Below, piece by piece: positions 45,485-58,799 of a DNA stretch of 64,000 nt. Position numbers and translations under genes: made by a program. This DNA is from Adiantum capillus-veneris. Lineage: Eukaryota > Streptophyta > Polypodiopsida > Polypodiales > Pteridaceae. Position 1 is the first letter of the stretch; every line of letters starts with the position of its first letter. The stretch lies in the NCBI GenBank assembly GCA_014529385.2, contig CM043965.1, positions 15,622,912 through 15,686,911 of the forward strand. Direction: 5' to 3'. The notes beneath the pieces were generated by a model, which worked only from the letters and a program-made list of their open reading frames with translations, did not search any database and was not told the origin of the DNA.

Positions 45485-46124
45485 TCATGAATAGTAACTC
45501 CTAGGAATATCTTCAACTTCTTCATCATCATTTGAGAAATGCACTTGCTTCACTCTCCCACTAGATTGGTAGCATCCTACCATAGCTCCATCATTCTCCT
45601 TATTTTGCAGTTGCATCCCTTGTGTCTTCGAGGTTTCCCCTTCAACCTGTGGACGAGAAACTTCAGCAAGGGTTTGCCTCTTCCTCTTGATAATGTCAAT
45701 GATCTCCTTGTGGAACTCACGCTTTGCAATGCCAAGAACTTCTCCCAGAGTGAACTCAATCTTGCTATTCAAGATCCTTTCCTCCAAGACTTTCTTTAAA
45801 TTTGTAGCAACCTCAATATCAGATTGTAGTTTATAAGTTGGGCCTTTTGTCTTACCTTTTGTTGGCTCTTTCTTCTTTCCTGTTGGAGACTTCTCCATGA
45901 GTACTTCAGGTGGAGATGCTCCTTTTGTTGAGGGTGTTTGAGAAGGAATTGAGTCACTTCTTCCCCCAGTTCTAGAAGCTATTTTTGATGGTCCTTCATC
46001 AGCATTCTCATGTCTGCGCTTCTCTTCTACAATTCCCTCATTTTGTTGGCATTTTGTAATGTAGGCATGCACTGACAATGAGTCCACTGGATCATTCCAT
46101 CCTGTTTCTTACCATATTTAAGGG
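45485..46124 (-). pseudogene. C-terminal gag of third Ty3 element
   Basis: Open from a TAA at about 46125 to a TGA at 45485-45487: ETGWNDPVDSLSVHAYITKC, then Lys/Pro-rich spacer, then TNLKKVLEERILNSKIEFTL, GEVLGIAKREFHKEIIDIIK. The last part is the segment before the protease. No zinc knuckle. Function as gag is inferred from position. Confidence 0.6.
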
Positions 46125-46144
46125 GAGAGAGTGAGAGACTCCCA

Positions 46145-48017
<1,873 letters not shown>

Positions 48018-48061
48018 GTCATGTTTCCTGATGAATAGGATTAAGGTCAAGTAGGCAGAAG

Positions 48062-49347
48062 AGGCTGAAACCAGACCCAGAGCTTGTGCCAGGATTTCAG
48101 CCGTTGCAGGCTCAGTTGCTTAATGTTTCTGCCAAAAGAATTGTTGACTTTTTTCAGGACATATCTGAAGAAGAGTCAAATGGTGAAGATCAATCAGAGA
48201 GGTCACCAGGCCAAGAGGATCCCTCACCCTCTACAGTACTTGTCAAGAAAAATACAAGAAAGAGGAATATAGACTTCTCAGATGATGCAGATGTGCCAGA
48301 AAGTAGTCCCTGTGCAAGTAAAGGTAAAAGCCAAAGAGGATGTGTCTTCTCTGGAAGACCCAGCTGCAACTGATGAGAGGCTGTTCGATTTTGCAGCCTC
48401 TTGTGGTGCTGGGGACAAATTTGATCTAGTTCAATCTATGTTTAACCCAAAGTTTGACATTGAAGACCTGTTAGCTCAGCACAGTGAATTCTTGCAGTCC
48501 TACAGAGATAAATTTGAAGTGATGGTGCAGGTAGGGAGGGTTGTTCTGCCCACTATGACTGTTGTGCATTTAAATGACTGTGGTGGAAAGGGACAGGGAC
48601 TAAAGAAGAATAGGGAATTACCACCTGCTTGCCGACATTCAGCCTGCCCATTGTACCAAAAAGAGTGCAAAATTATTCAGGAATCCTTTGGCTTTATGAT
48701 TTACCTGAACAGCCTGTATGGATTCCTCATGCAGAATCCTGATGAGGTGTTATAGGAGTAGGATGCAGCACCAGATGAAGAATGCGAGGAGACAACACAT
48801 ATACAAAAAGTCGAGGAGGTTGAAGATACAGTGGACCTTGAGGTTGAGGTAATTGAAGTACAAAGAAGTAAGATGCTCTCTGTGAAAACCACAGAAATCA
48901 AACTCCCTTTTGGATGTCAGTAACTTCACTGAGAAGCATGCTCAGATGATGCTGCCTGTTGTGCCTGACTTCAGGATTGGAGATAGGACCTATATCTTCT
49001 TACATGATGTGCAAAGCATCTTTTATTTAAGGGAGGACTTCTCCCTGGCTATCATTTTCAGAGTCCAAGAGGAGAGGAGTGGATTTGTTTCAGAGGATAG
49101 TAGTGATGATGAGGCAATGGAAACATCCAGCAATCCAATGGAATGCCTCCAAAGATGCTTTGAGAAAGCTGAAAAATACAAGGAGACACTACTTGATGAA
49201 GCCACCTTCCAAGCAATAAGACAAATCCTAAGACCATCAACAAGTAACAAAGAAGTGGAGGATTGGTTTAACCATTCAGGTTAGGGATCAACTACATCTG
49301 TAGACTTGTGGCAAGAAAACCTCTTTCTGCAGGATGAGAGCTTCATG

Positions 49348-49383
<36 letters not shown>

Positions 49384-49838
49384 CACTTACTCTGACATGA
49401 TATGTGCAGTCTTGGATTGCTGACAAGGATGACTTCCTTCGGCGGTGGACTCGAGAGTATCGTGGAAGGGATGCGGCCCTAGCGCAGTACCTTTCAAAGC
49501 TTTGTGAGTTGCCGATAGTAGTTTTTCATAATTCCATGTCACAAGAGGGTTCAATAGCAACTTACACATTCAAGACACTATCACGCTTCTTGGGTGGACC
49601 CGTGCTGCCCAAAAGTGCAAATAAAGTAATTCTTGTGAACAAAGTGTTTGCTAGAGATTGTTTTGGTTACTGCCCGGGCTATACAGGTGGTCGGGCAGCG
49701 TATTACTACACTTACACAACAATGGCACTAGCTCTTGGTAGACAAAACCCAAATGAACTTTTAGAGTATTGCAAACATCTCATGATTCGTTACAAGGGTG
49801 ATGTGCCAAAACACAAAATTGAACCTTCAAAATCTTGA
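48062..49838 (+). pseudogene. Gene B, copy 1: unknown Cys-containing protein
   Basis: I do not recognise this family. N-terminal part: LLNVSAKRIVDFFQDISEEE, acidic/Ser-rich, with a frame change near 48322, then ERLFDFAASCGAGDKFDLVQ, SMFNPKFDIEDLLAQHSEF, and a Cys segment PPACRHSACPLYQKECKII. Stops at 48751-48753 and 48757-48759, then an acidic linker and PVVPDFRIGDRTYIFLHDVQ, SIFYLREDF. An intron (about 49280-49409, holding a (GT)n run) precedes the best conserved part: DDFLRRWTREYRGRDAALAQ, YLSKLCELPIVVFHNSMSQ, FKTLSRFLGGPVLPKSANKV, FGYCPGYTGGRAAYYYTYTT, MALALG. Copy 2 matches throughout, which shows it is a real protein family. Confidence 0.7.
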
Positions 49839-49901
49839 TACACTTCAAGTAGCAATTGTATAAGATCATGTATTACATAAATTTTGTATAATGTCATCCA
49901 C

Positions 49902-52748
49902 TCAGAGTATCTTTCTCCACTTGTGGTTCACATACACCATTGTCTCTCTCCACCTTTGTTGACTTTCACGAGCACCGGAGTTGTTGTATGCCATTGATCT
50001 TTTAAGTTTTTGTTGTTGTAAATGTCTGATGGCTTGTGCTGTTGCTGAAGAGGCCAAGACTTCTTTTGCCTGCATTTGATGAAAGATTCTATGATAGAAC
50101 CATTCAAATAGTTCTCTCAAACTGTTAGCCTTGATTCGAGAGCCACCATGTCGTGTGTGCCTGAAATAAGAATTTCTTGCCATGTAATGAGACTTTTCCT
50201 TGGGTATTCCATATTGCCGGGTTCCCATACTTTTGTATAAAATATGGTAAATGATTGAAGATGATGTGCTGGATATGAAAAAAGATTAGTTAGAATGTTT
50301 TACACTCACATAGTTGCACATAAAAGAGAATCAAATACACGATAATACCATGTAGTGAGTAATCTGGGTGTTTTTCCATGCTGTCTTGAATGATTTTTTG
50401 AGAAGGTTGAGATTCTCCTTGAACTTGTTCATATCACCTTGTGACCAGTCATGTTTTTCGCACATCAACAATAGGATGTCTATTGATCGCCAAACCTCAG
50501 CCTTCGCGTTACGAGTAGTTGGTTCTTGGTCTTTGACTGCAATATGTAGCTTTTTCCAGCTCTGATACTCTACCTTGCTAACATAAGATGTGTTATATAT
50601 TTTTCCATGTTTTGTTAGCTTCGGATCTCTTGTACCTTGGGGTTTAGATAAAAACCTCCGTACTTTCACCCCACCGATGGATGGTTTGCATGGGAAATCC
50701 TTCTCAGCAGTTGATCTCTTTTCATCCCGCTGGATTTTCACATTGCCACCATGAAGCCCCATATCCGACAATACCAATTCTAAGCACTGCAGGGCTACTT
50801 GTCGCTCTGCTGAGTTCTTAATCTTCCAAGCAAACCCGATATATAAGTAGACCAATTTCTCCACAATTCTACAAAGGGCATGCATTGTACAGATGTAGAC
50901 ATTCACAAGTGGTATTTTCAAAACCCGGTCGAAAACCAGGATCCTCAATGTGATGTGTTGGCGCTTTTCTCCACCACTTTGGGTCCATGACCTTTGCAGG
51001 CTCCATGCAAAACAAACACGGTGACTTTGCCATTGCACCCATTCCACAATTATACATGCACTTTAATGTTTTGAGGTCACCTGCAAGATGCCATTGAACT
51101 TGAAAGTCTCCCCTTCCATCTAGATGTAGTACCTCTCCCTGGTTAGTCTGTCGATCAATCACCTCCGAAATATTAGTTCGATGGAACACCCAATATAGAA
51201 TCTCATGATCTTCTTTCTTTACCTACAACACAAAATAAATGAGACTTAAGTAGATGTGAACATTTGAGCTTACCTGAGAATCTCGCTTACCTCAAACGCA
51301 CCAAGCCACCATATGTTAGATTCTGATTGAACACTAAAATACAAAGGATCATCATTGGGACACTTTGAGAGGGCTCTATTCATTAAAGTAATAGTAACAT
51401 GCTCTAGCTTTTTCTCTTTAACAAGCTCACACTCATCCAGTTTTAACACAAACTGTAATACCCCTCGTGACTCTTCAAATGTAATGTTGTAAAACTCCAC
51501 CATTCTCTTCTGTAACATCTGCAGGTCCATAAAAATATTATTGAACTCATCATATGCCATGTTTGCTCCATGGCCACTGTAAGTTGCTTTAATATGAAAG
51601 GGCTGTCCAAGATAGTCTCCCTGTGCCTCGTTAAGCTGAAGCCTCTCTTTCCAAACACTTGAGGCTGATGGCAAAAGTTTGGATTTTATACCCTTCTTAA
51701 CAAAGATGGATGAGACAGATTTTTGTATAGCCGAATATCCTCTTTTGCTTACACCAAGTGAATCGAGTGTGCCTTGTATCTCTTTTGCAGGCACTGAGTT
51801 CTCTGAAATAAAGCGGTCCACTACATTTCGTTGTAGGACCTTAAACTTCTTGTCATGTACTATATCTGCTGCCAGGCTTCTACTTATAAGTGGCTTCAAT
51901 CTCTTTCCTATATTGGCTTTGGGGTCAATGTTTTCCTTGTCAGGATCGATTGAATCTCTACATGAAGACAATGCATAAGTAAATAACAGAAAATTTGCTT
52001 AACTAACAATATTTAGGCACATGAAAACAATGCATAACAAGAAAAAACAAAAAGATTACTTAACTAAGACAATGTAGCCAACCAAGAAGCATCACCTTAA
52101 TGATCGGATTCTTTTCTTGAGACCTCCAGATGCAACCTGTAATGTTTCAAGATTACACAATTTTTTCTTTCGGATACGACCACCCAAGATGGTGTCCTTC
52201 ATTTGACAACTTCGTACCTTTCCTTTCAGTTCTTGTACCTCTGTTTTGTGTTGCAAAATGGTAACCTGATTTGTAGAATGTAAATGTGAAAGGCGAACAA
52301 TCTCACATTGTTGAGCTTGGAGAATGCCCTTATAAGTTTCAGCTTCTCTTGTAAGAGATTTACAATAACCCAGAAGGCCCTTTTTTCCATCACCAGCAAA
52401 GGTCAATAAGCTTGTAGGATTGACAAATGGTGGAGATGCATTAGTCATTGGATTCTTAGGGTAGAGAGAGCCTCTCGTCCAGATATCTATGTGTTTAGCT
52501 CCCTGAGCTCTGAGCGTGTCTATGGAAGCGGGAGGTATATGTGTGTTTGTTTTACTACGCTTAATCAATGGTTGGTACTCTTTGTCCAAATCAATGTGTA
52601 GGTGATATTTGGCTCGTTTCTGGGTAACATTTGTGCCATTTGAGGAGTGCTCCATTAGCCAAATGTGCAGGTTTAATGGAAAGTGAATAGCGTCTGCGCC
52701 TTCCTCCCTCCATGTTAGCCTCATTCCCTCCATATTGACGAGGTTCAT
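49902..52748 (-). pseudogene. Gene A, copy 1: DDE-type transposase candidate
   Basis: Exons 52748-52096, 51957-51291, 51222-50349 and 50268-49902 with short GT..AG introns (138, 68 and 80 bp). Exon 1: YHLHIDLDKEYQPLIKRSK, HIDIWTRGSLYPKNPMTNAS, a coiled coil, and SGGLKKRIRSLR. Exon 2: VLQFVLKLDECELVKEKKLE, VTITLMNRALSKCPNDD. Exon 3: LHLDGRGDFQVQWHLAGDLK, TLKCMYNCGMGAMAKSPC, LFC (CxxC), a frame change near 50925, YICTMHALCRIVEKLVYLY (CxxH), LHGGNVKIQ, SIGGVKVRRFL. Exon 4: NPAIWNTQG, then a 4-bp deletion at the position of the Met-Glu seen in copy 2, then KSHYMARNSYFRHTRHGG. The spacing D (GDLK), CxxC, CxxH and E parallels TNP2-type transposases, but the sequence is not TNP2. Confidence 0.72.
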
Positions 52749-53644
52749 TCAATGCAACTGAAAAGAAGATTATCCCTCAATCACTACGAACGAATGTTCA
52801 GAAGAGTAAGGAATCTACTTAAAGTACACTTTTTGAACTTTTACTATGAAAGAACCAGCTCTATTATTGCCATTTTTTCTAGAGAGAGAGTGCAAAAAAT
52901 ACATTTTCTTAGAAGGCCCTCCAAATGACCTCCGAAATTTCCTAATGATGGTACTAGCATTCACAAAAATAAATCAACAATAGCCTACAAACTTCTCATT
53001 CATGATTTAGTGTGACAACAATGAGATCAAAGAAATACACTTGAAAATTTTAAGGGTGAGAAAGTTTTATTATCTTATCAGTGTTCAAGATGAGTTTTGG
53101 ATGGCTGTCCAAATTGCACAAGGCCATGGGAGAGGCAACTATAGATGGGATCGTAAGGAATAAACTTTCACTACACCATGTCAACTCTAGATGCATGCAT
53201 GCCTTTAAATATCTAGTAGCATGGTCATGATATTTAGACGACTTTCCTCACAAAATCTAGAAGAGGGTCAACCATTGGTGGACATCCAATTCTCACATTA
53301 GGAGAAAGTTGGACTCACTTTTGGGCCCTGTAAGAAGTGCCACGTCGGCTTAGAGAGAGAAAATGAAAATGTTAAATTGTGCATTTTATGTGATACTTTT
53401 TTGCGCAACAAAAAGCCAAAATGACATTCTTTGGTAGGTAGCCGCCGTCTTTATCATTCTTATCCTTCCTTCTCTTGTCAGGAATCCAACTAACCGTATG
53501 ACTAATGATTTGAAATGCCAACTTACAAGCGTTCCCTCTAGAAACATAAGCCACACGAACTCTATCAACTCTAAACTTGAGAATATGGCCTTCACTCCCA
53601 AAACCTGAGATATTTCTCCGTCTTCTTCTCTATCAACTCTAGGA
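52749..53644. other. Spacer between the two inverted copies
   Basis: About 900 bp with no convincing gene and no obvious hairpins. It separates the 5' ends of the two gene A copies and may hold their promoters or the inner element ends. A minus-strand frame at 53676-53386 is not supported. Confidence 0.4.
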
Positions 53645-56325
53645 ATGGAGAACGCATCTTTTCCTGATGAAAACACTAATTTGAACTTACAATCCTCGGC
53701 CCCTTCATCTTTAACACTTACCCAAAGAAAGAATACACATCATCTTCATGTTGATATATTGCAAGAGTACGCACCTTTGCAGAAACGTAGGAGGGAGTCT
53801 TTCTTATCTCAATGGGAGAAAGAACTTAGAAGGATAAACAAGGAACATCATTTGGATTTGTGGACCGATGGGTCTATTTATCCAAAGGATCCTACGACAA
53901 ATGCGCCACCTCCCTTTGCTAATATCACTAACCTCTTACATTTCACAGGCGATGGCAAGGATGGGCTATTGGGATACACCGAACATTTGGAAATGAGAGG
54001 ATTGAATGCGGAAATGCAAAGAAACTTCTTGGCGATGGAGAACATGCAACTGAAGAAACTTAATGAAGCATGCTCTCAAAAGATTTCATCAAACAGAGAG
54101 ACAATCCAAGGCCTTGAGAAGAAGATCACAAGTTTGTGAGAGAAAGACACCGTGCTTGGTAGTCGGAAAAGAAAACGAGATATGTGCAACATTGAGAACA
54201 TGAAGGTTGGTAGTGGTGGCCTGAAAAAACAAATACGAGCTTTAAGGTAACTCGAAGTTTGTTTCTTCAATGTGCTTCATTAAGAAATGGATACACTTAC
54301 TTTCCTATACATGATCACAACGCATGGTGCTTTTTTGGCAGGTCTTTACTGCATCCAAACTGGAACGGTGCAGGCTTCAATGCCGGAGTGCATTACAGCC
54401 GTCTAGTTCCAAAAGAAGTAGTTGAAGAGATGATAACTCAGAAAAAATTTTGTAAGTTGAAAGGGAGGCTACTTACCTCCTTCATGAACGAGAATTGGCT
54501 GGAACCAATGGAAGTGTAAGCAATACTTGATGAGAGTGGCATCTTGCAGATGGGATACAAGGCACTCTTCAAAGCATTAGCTAAAAAGTCTCAAAATAAA
54601 CTACAAAGAGGATCATTGCTGCCAAAGCCATCACATGTAAAGGCTGCTCGTTGGCACGTAAATGATGAGGTGTTTGAGAAACTTGGGTCACCATTCCATA
54701 TTGAAGCAACGTTATTAGGCAAGGGCGGCAGAGAGGTACAGTTTAACGAGCACAACAACCTCTTCATTGATCTTGAAGCATTGCAAAGGTATGCAGTTCA
54801 CTTCTTTGACATCAATCGAGACGAGTGCGGTGGGGTTCTCAAGTTTGTTTTGAAGCTCGATGAGTGTGAGGTCCTGAAGAACAAGAAGCTGGAGAGAGTC
54901 ACCATTACCCTCATGAACAGAGCTCTAGATCCATCAATAATGAAAGAGGATCCACGATACTTCAACGTGCAATCAGAAAACAACATTCTAACTCTAGGAT
55001 CATTTCAGGTATACTTCGTTCACTCGATGATAACTAAAATATTGATTATTTGGTTGTTGATTTTGTGTTTTCGTTTTTCATTGCAGGTTGATAAGGAAAT
55101 TTTTGAAATCCTCGATTGGGTTTTTAGTCAAAACCAAATTCCTTCTATCATTAGTGAACAAAGAAACGGAGCTGTTCTTTCAGTGGATGGATTTGGTGAC
55201 TACTCTTAAGTGTATGTACAACATAACACACGGAGGAGTTGTGGAAAATCCATGCTTATATTGCATGGCTAATGCACAATCACTTGAGAGTGTGCAATGG
55301 ATTAGAGCTCCCAACAGACATCTTCAAGATAAAACTTTTAAACCAGTGCTTGATATTCCTCTGAGTAGAGTTCACGTCTATACACTTCATGCACTCTGTC
55401 GAATAATTGAAAAGGTGGTTCATTTGTACGTATGTTTTTCATGGACATTAAAGCCAAAGAGTGAGTCGAAAAGAGTGATCAAAGCATTAGAGGGAGTGCT
55501 CTCAGACATTGTTTTGCATGGAGGCAATGTCAAAATCGAGGAGGACCCTAAGATGTCTCAAAGTTGGTACAAGGTACCGAGGAAAGAATCGATAGGTGGA
55601 GTGAAGGCAAGAAGGTTTCTTGGGTTTAGCCTCAAAGATTCAGATAGAGAAGAAAGGAGAAACCTGTTCAACAAATGGAAACAGATACATAAAGTGGTTA
55701 AAGACAATGCTGGTGGTGGGGAAATCCAGAATCAGAAGGCGAATGTGTGGAAATCACTAGATAAAATTTTCCATTACGTTGAGCAGCATTCTTGGGACCA
55801 AAGTAAGCTCACATTATTTCAAGCAGCCTTGCTGGATTAGAAAAAGACTTACCTAACAAGGTGGGGTGGGCAACATATCACACATTACATGGTGGGTTGG
55901 CATTCTACGTATACAAAACAAAATTTTAAATTGTACTCTACTGACCATTTTGTTTTATGTCAATGCAGCACATACTATTCAACCATGGTCCATATTTTGC
56001 CAAGACATACGGCTCACTATCAATATGGTCCACACAAGGCATGGAAAAAACCCACAAAAAGGCAAGAACAGGTTATTTTAAGCACACTAGACATGGGGGA
56101 GGAAAAGAAAAGGCCAATAGCCTATTAGAGTTACACCAATGGACTTATAGACAACTAATTCATAGAGTAAGGCAGAAGGAACTTCTTAAGAGTTCAGAAA
56201 TTACACGGTCTTTACAACACATCCGCAAAGAGAAGAAACAGATGGCTTGGGGAGCTTCAAATGGGGCGGAGCCCCATGCGAGGTGGCGACGGTCACGAGT
56301 CAGGAGCGGGAGAAGATGGACCTGA
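53645..56325 (+). pseudogene. Gene A, copy 2: DDE-type transposase candidate
   Basis: Exons 53645-54246, 54342-55008, 55087-55891 and 55969-56325; introns 95, 78 and 77 bp. Exon 2 is 667 bp, identical in length to copy 1, and intron phases agree. Motifs match copy 1: HLHVDILQEYAPLQKR, HLDLWTDGSIYPKDPTTNAP, GGVLKFVLKLDECEVLKNKK, VTITLMNRALDPS, TLKCMYNITHGGVVENPC, LYC, VHVYTLHALCRIIEKVV, LHGGNVKIEEDPK, SIGGVKARRFLGF, and an intact SLSIWSTQGMEKTHKKART with FKHTRHGGGKEKANSLLELH. Damage: TGA 54137-54139, TAA 54517-54519, TAG 55838-55840, and a deletion with frame change near 55195 where copy 1 has the FQVQWHLAGDL segment. Confidence 0.72.
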
Positions 56326-58105
56326 GCCCGTCGTTTTTATCCTCTTCGATGCACCTCCTTCTTTTTCACTTTGTACCTCTTCGATGTGCAATCTCTGTAG
56401 ACGAGCTCGTTCCTCTGTTGATGGCAGCATCCCCAAGGGCATCAGGCGTCTTCTTTTCCTCAAAAACAGCTGCTTGTTGTATGGATCTAAGCTTTCCGAA
56501 TCTTCAACCCCTGTAGCCAGAGCTTGAGCTGTGTAGGGCATGAAATAGGGGGCTCTGAGTGCTTGGCACCCATACCCAATGCCAAATATGTGTAGAGAAA
56601 ACTGTTTCTCAATTAGAATTAGTCTTTCTGCGTTTAGTGGGAGGGGGTGCCCACCACACAGTCTTGTAATAACTTTCATTGCAAATGGGAACTTTGCATT
56701 GTCATCGGAGTATTCCTTGTGGTGTATTATGATCTACATAAAAATTGTAATGAATTTATGGGACGTAAGTGAGATGAGTACAATTGCCAAGTACTTGAAT
56801 TGTTTCTACAAACCTTTTTGTGGTTGAAACGCCCGATGTAGTGAGACAACGCCGCATCCTTGCCTTGGACTCTAGTGACAATCTCTTGCCGTGAGCCTCT
56901 CACTCTTCTAAGGAAACTATCGTCATACACTAGCAACTGGCAGCAAAAAAAATGATCATGATATTTTATCATTGGGCCATCTCTAATACCATCTGAATGC
57001 AAGACAAAAGTTACCATCTGATTCTCGTCCGTTTCCAACATCGACCTCCCCCACAAGTGAATAGATTGACTATTCATTACCTGATCTTTGGGTGCCACGT
57101 GCCTACCCATGCTTTCCAAGCCGAGTTGTTTTGTTGTCGATTCAAACTGATCATCTGTTGGCAAATTGGCCTCTCTGAACTTCGCTTCATTGAACGTATC
57201 TTTGATCGGTTGTCACCCTGAAGTGAACTGTGAGTCGCAGACAACTGTGTCAACAATAAGATGTTGGTCCACTCCATCATTGTCCACAAACCCCATGTCT
57301 ACCTCAAAAAAATTTTCAATTGACGCTAGGCAGTAGTCCTCCCGTATATTGAGCTCATGCATGATATCTGTGAGCAGAACATAGGGGTGTCACCGGCCAT
57401 AGCAAAGCTTGGAGCACAATTCAGAGGCAAAGTCACTTCCTTACTTGGACTTTCTTGCTTGCACCCTATTGCTGCATCCGCAAGAGAAACAAGAGTTAAG
57501 CCCGCATCACATGTTTCCTTTAGTACCTCTACCCGCTCTTCTTCTGGGTCTAATTGCACCTCCACATCCTCTACCTCTTCCTCCGGTGCCAATGGACAAC
57601 TACCGAAAGTTGTTGACTGGGAAGTCTCTGACTCACCATCCGTATGCAAGTATAAGTAACAGACAAACCCATGGTAGAATTCCACTAAGCGACACTTTTT
57701 GAAGTGCTTCATACACCTGTCTTGTACAAGCAGTGCATTGGAGGGACACTTTTCTAGACAGCGATTCAGTCTCCTTGAAGCACTCTTGTCAGGGTCAAGG
57801 CCGGCTGGGTGCGGTGCACATATCTCATGCCATCAACTGTCATGGAATTGTCACAAGTGATTGCCTCATACTGTTACAAATGGGTTTGTAGGTGAGCAAT
57901 CTATAATCCTCTGTATAGAAAACTCTGCATTGAACATTCCTGATAGTTCTGGTGCACTGTGATGAGCACGGGTGTTATATAAGAACGTGAATAGTTTTTC
58001 TTCACATGTATCCTCGCTCACGTCTATCTCCAGGACTATGATCCCCATGACTGAAAGAAAAAGCAATCCAAAACTATTTGGTGTCATAACCAAGCGAATA
58101 TTGAG
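56293..58105 (-). pseudogene. Gene B, copy 2
   Basis: N-terminal part (58093-57866): SFGLLFLSVMGIIVLEIDVS, CEEKLFTFLYNTRAHHSAPE, LSGMFNAEFSIQRIID, matching copy 1. After several stops comes the Cys segment RRLNRCLEKCPSNALLVQDR and CMKHFKKCRLVEFYHGFV (57712 region), an acidic linker (EEEVEDVEVQLDPEEERVEV), and a frame change near 57400 (LLTDIMHELNIREDYC). Exon ends at 57081; introns 57080-56937 and 56813-56734. Then LLVYDDSFLRRVRGSRQEIV, KDAALSHYIGRFNHKK, IIIHHKEYSDDNAKFPFAMK, VITRLCGGHPLPLNAERLIL, FGIGYGCQALRAPYFMPYTA. The second intron is absent from copy 1 at the same place. No family recognised. Confidence 0.7.
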
Positions 58106-58455
58106 CCTCGAGTACCCCTCAATGTCTCTTTTCTCTTGGTTTTGTCCCGTGCGCTAATGTCATAAGAGGTGACGTTAGTTGAGTCAGAACCATGCGAGTA
58201 GGGGCCCCAAGAATCTCCGAAGGGCCCTATTCGCTTGGTTCTGTCCCGTGCACTAATTTCATAAGAGGTGACATTAGTTGAGTCAGAACCAAGCGAGTAG
58301 GGGCCCCAAGAATCTCCGAAGGGCCCTATTTGCTTGGTTCTGTCCCGTGTGCTAATGTCATAAGAGGTGATGTTAGTTGAGTCAAAACCAAGCGAATAGG
58401 GGCCCCAAGAATCTCCGAAGGGCCCTATTCGCTTGGTTCTGTCCTGTTACCCAAG
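58105..58455. repeat. Array 1: 99-bp units with inverted repeats
   Basis: About 3.5 units; GCTTGGTTCTGTCC recurs at 58233, 58332 and 58431. Each unit has arms GCTTGGTTCTG and CAGAACCAAGC, inner arms around CTAATGTCA and TGACGTTAG, and a second palindromic part AGGGGCCCC with GGGCCCT. Confidence 0.92.
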
Positions 58456-58799
58456 CATTCGGAAGAGGTGGATAAGAATAGAGTATTTAATGTTATCAAT
58501 GAGATAGATTTATAGGCGTACTCACTCACTATGCCCAAACTCAGGCACGGTCACATAAGGAGTAATTATTCCAACCATGCATGCGGTTTGAGACTTTTAA
58601 TTTTACCCTAACGTAGTGGCTTTGGTGCGCACACAGTTAACAGCACACAGGAAGGGGAGAGGCAGGGAGAAAGAACCTGTCTCTCCAATATCCAATGGCG
58701 CCGAGTTGGATGTTGATGTCGCAGGCCACCGACAGCAAGAACCAGAGGGGGGCGATGGCGATGGCGACGCGGCAGTAAAGGACTCGACCCAGTGGAGGT
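58456..58799. other. Spacer, doubtful frame
   Basis: A frame from 58616 (MALVRTQLTAHRKGRGREKE) runs into the tandem repeat; it has no recognisable domain and is probably chance. Confidence 0.3.

Larger units (their letters stand above)
41384..46130 (-). mobile_element. Third Ty3 element, 5' truncated
   Basis: Polypurine tract (sense GGTTTAGAGGGGGTGGA, 41400-41384) and LTR start (TGTCGTGCTG) on the left. gag-tail, PR, RT, RH and IN follow on the minus strand in what was one long polyprotein frame, now with about six stops and one frame change. The N-terminal gag and 5' LTR are missing; the sequence breaks off near 46130, just before hairpin unit 1. The wording of PR and IN reminds me of Ty3 elements described from basidiomycete fungi; this is an unverified recollection. 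Confidence 0.85.
48062..52748. mobile_element. Candidate novel two-gene DNA transposon, copy 1
   Basis: Gene B (plus) and gene A (minus) point towards each other with about 63 bp between their stops. The same pair, in the opposite orientation, forms copy 2 at 53645-58105. Terminal inverted repeats and target duplications are not established. The transposon interpretation rests on DDE-like motifs in gene A and on repetition of the whole two-gene unit. Confidence 0.65.
53645..58105. mobile_element. Candidate novel two-gene DNA transposon, copy 2
   Basis: Gene A (plus) and gene B (minus) converge and overlap by about 33 bp at their 3' ends (56293-56325). Inverted relative to copy 1. The right edge meets the 99-bp hairpin array at about 58105. 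Confidence 0.65.

Noticed and set aside
53386-53676. Minus-strand frame between the two gene A copies
   Set aside because: No counterpart beside copy 1 and no recognisable content.
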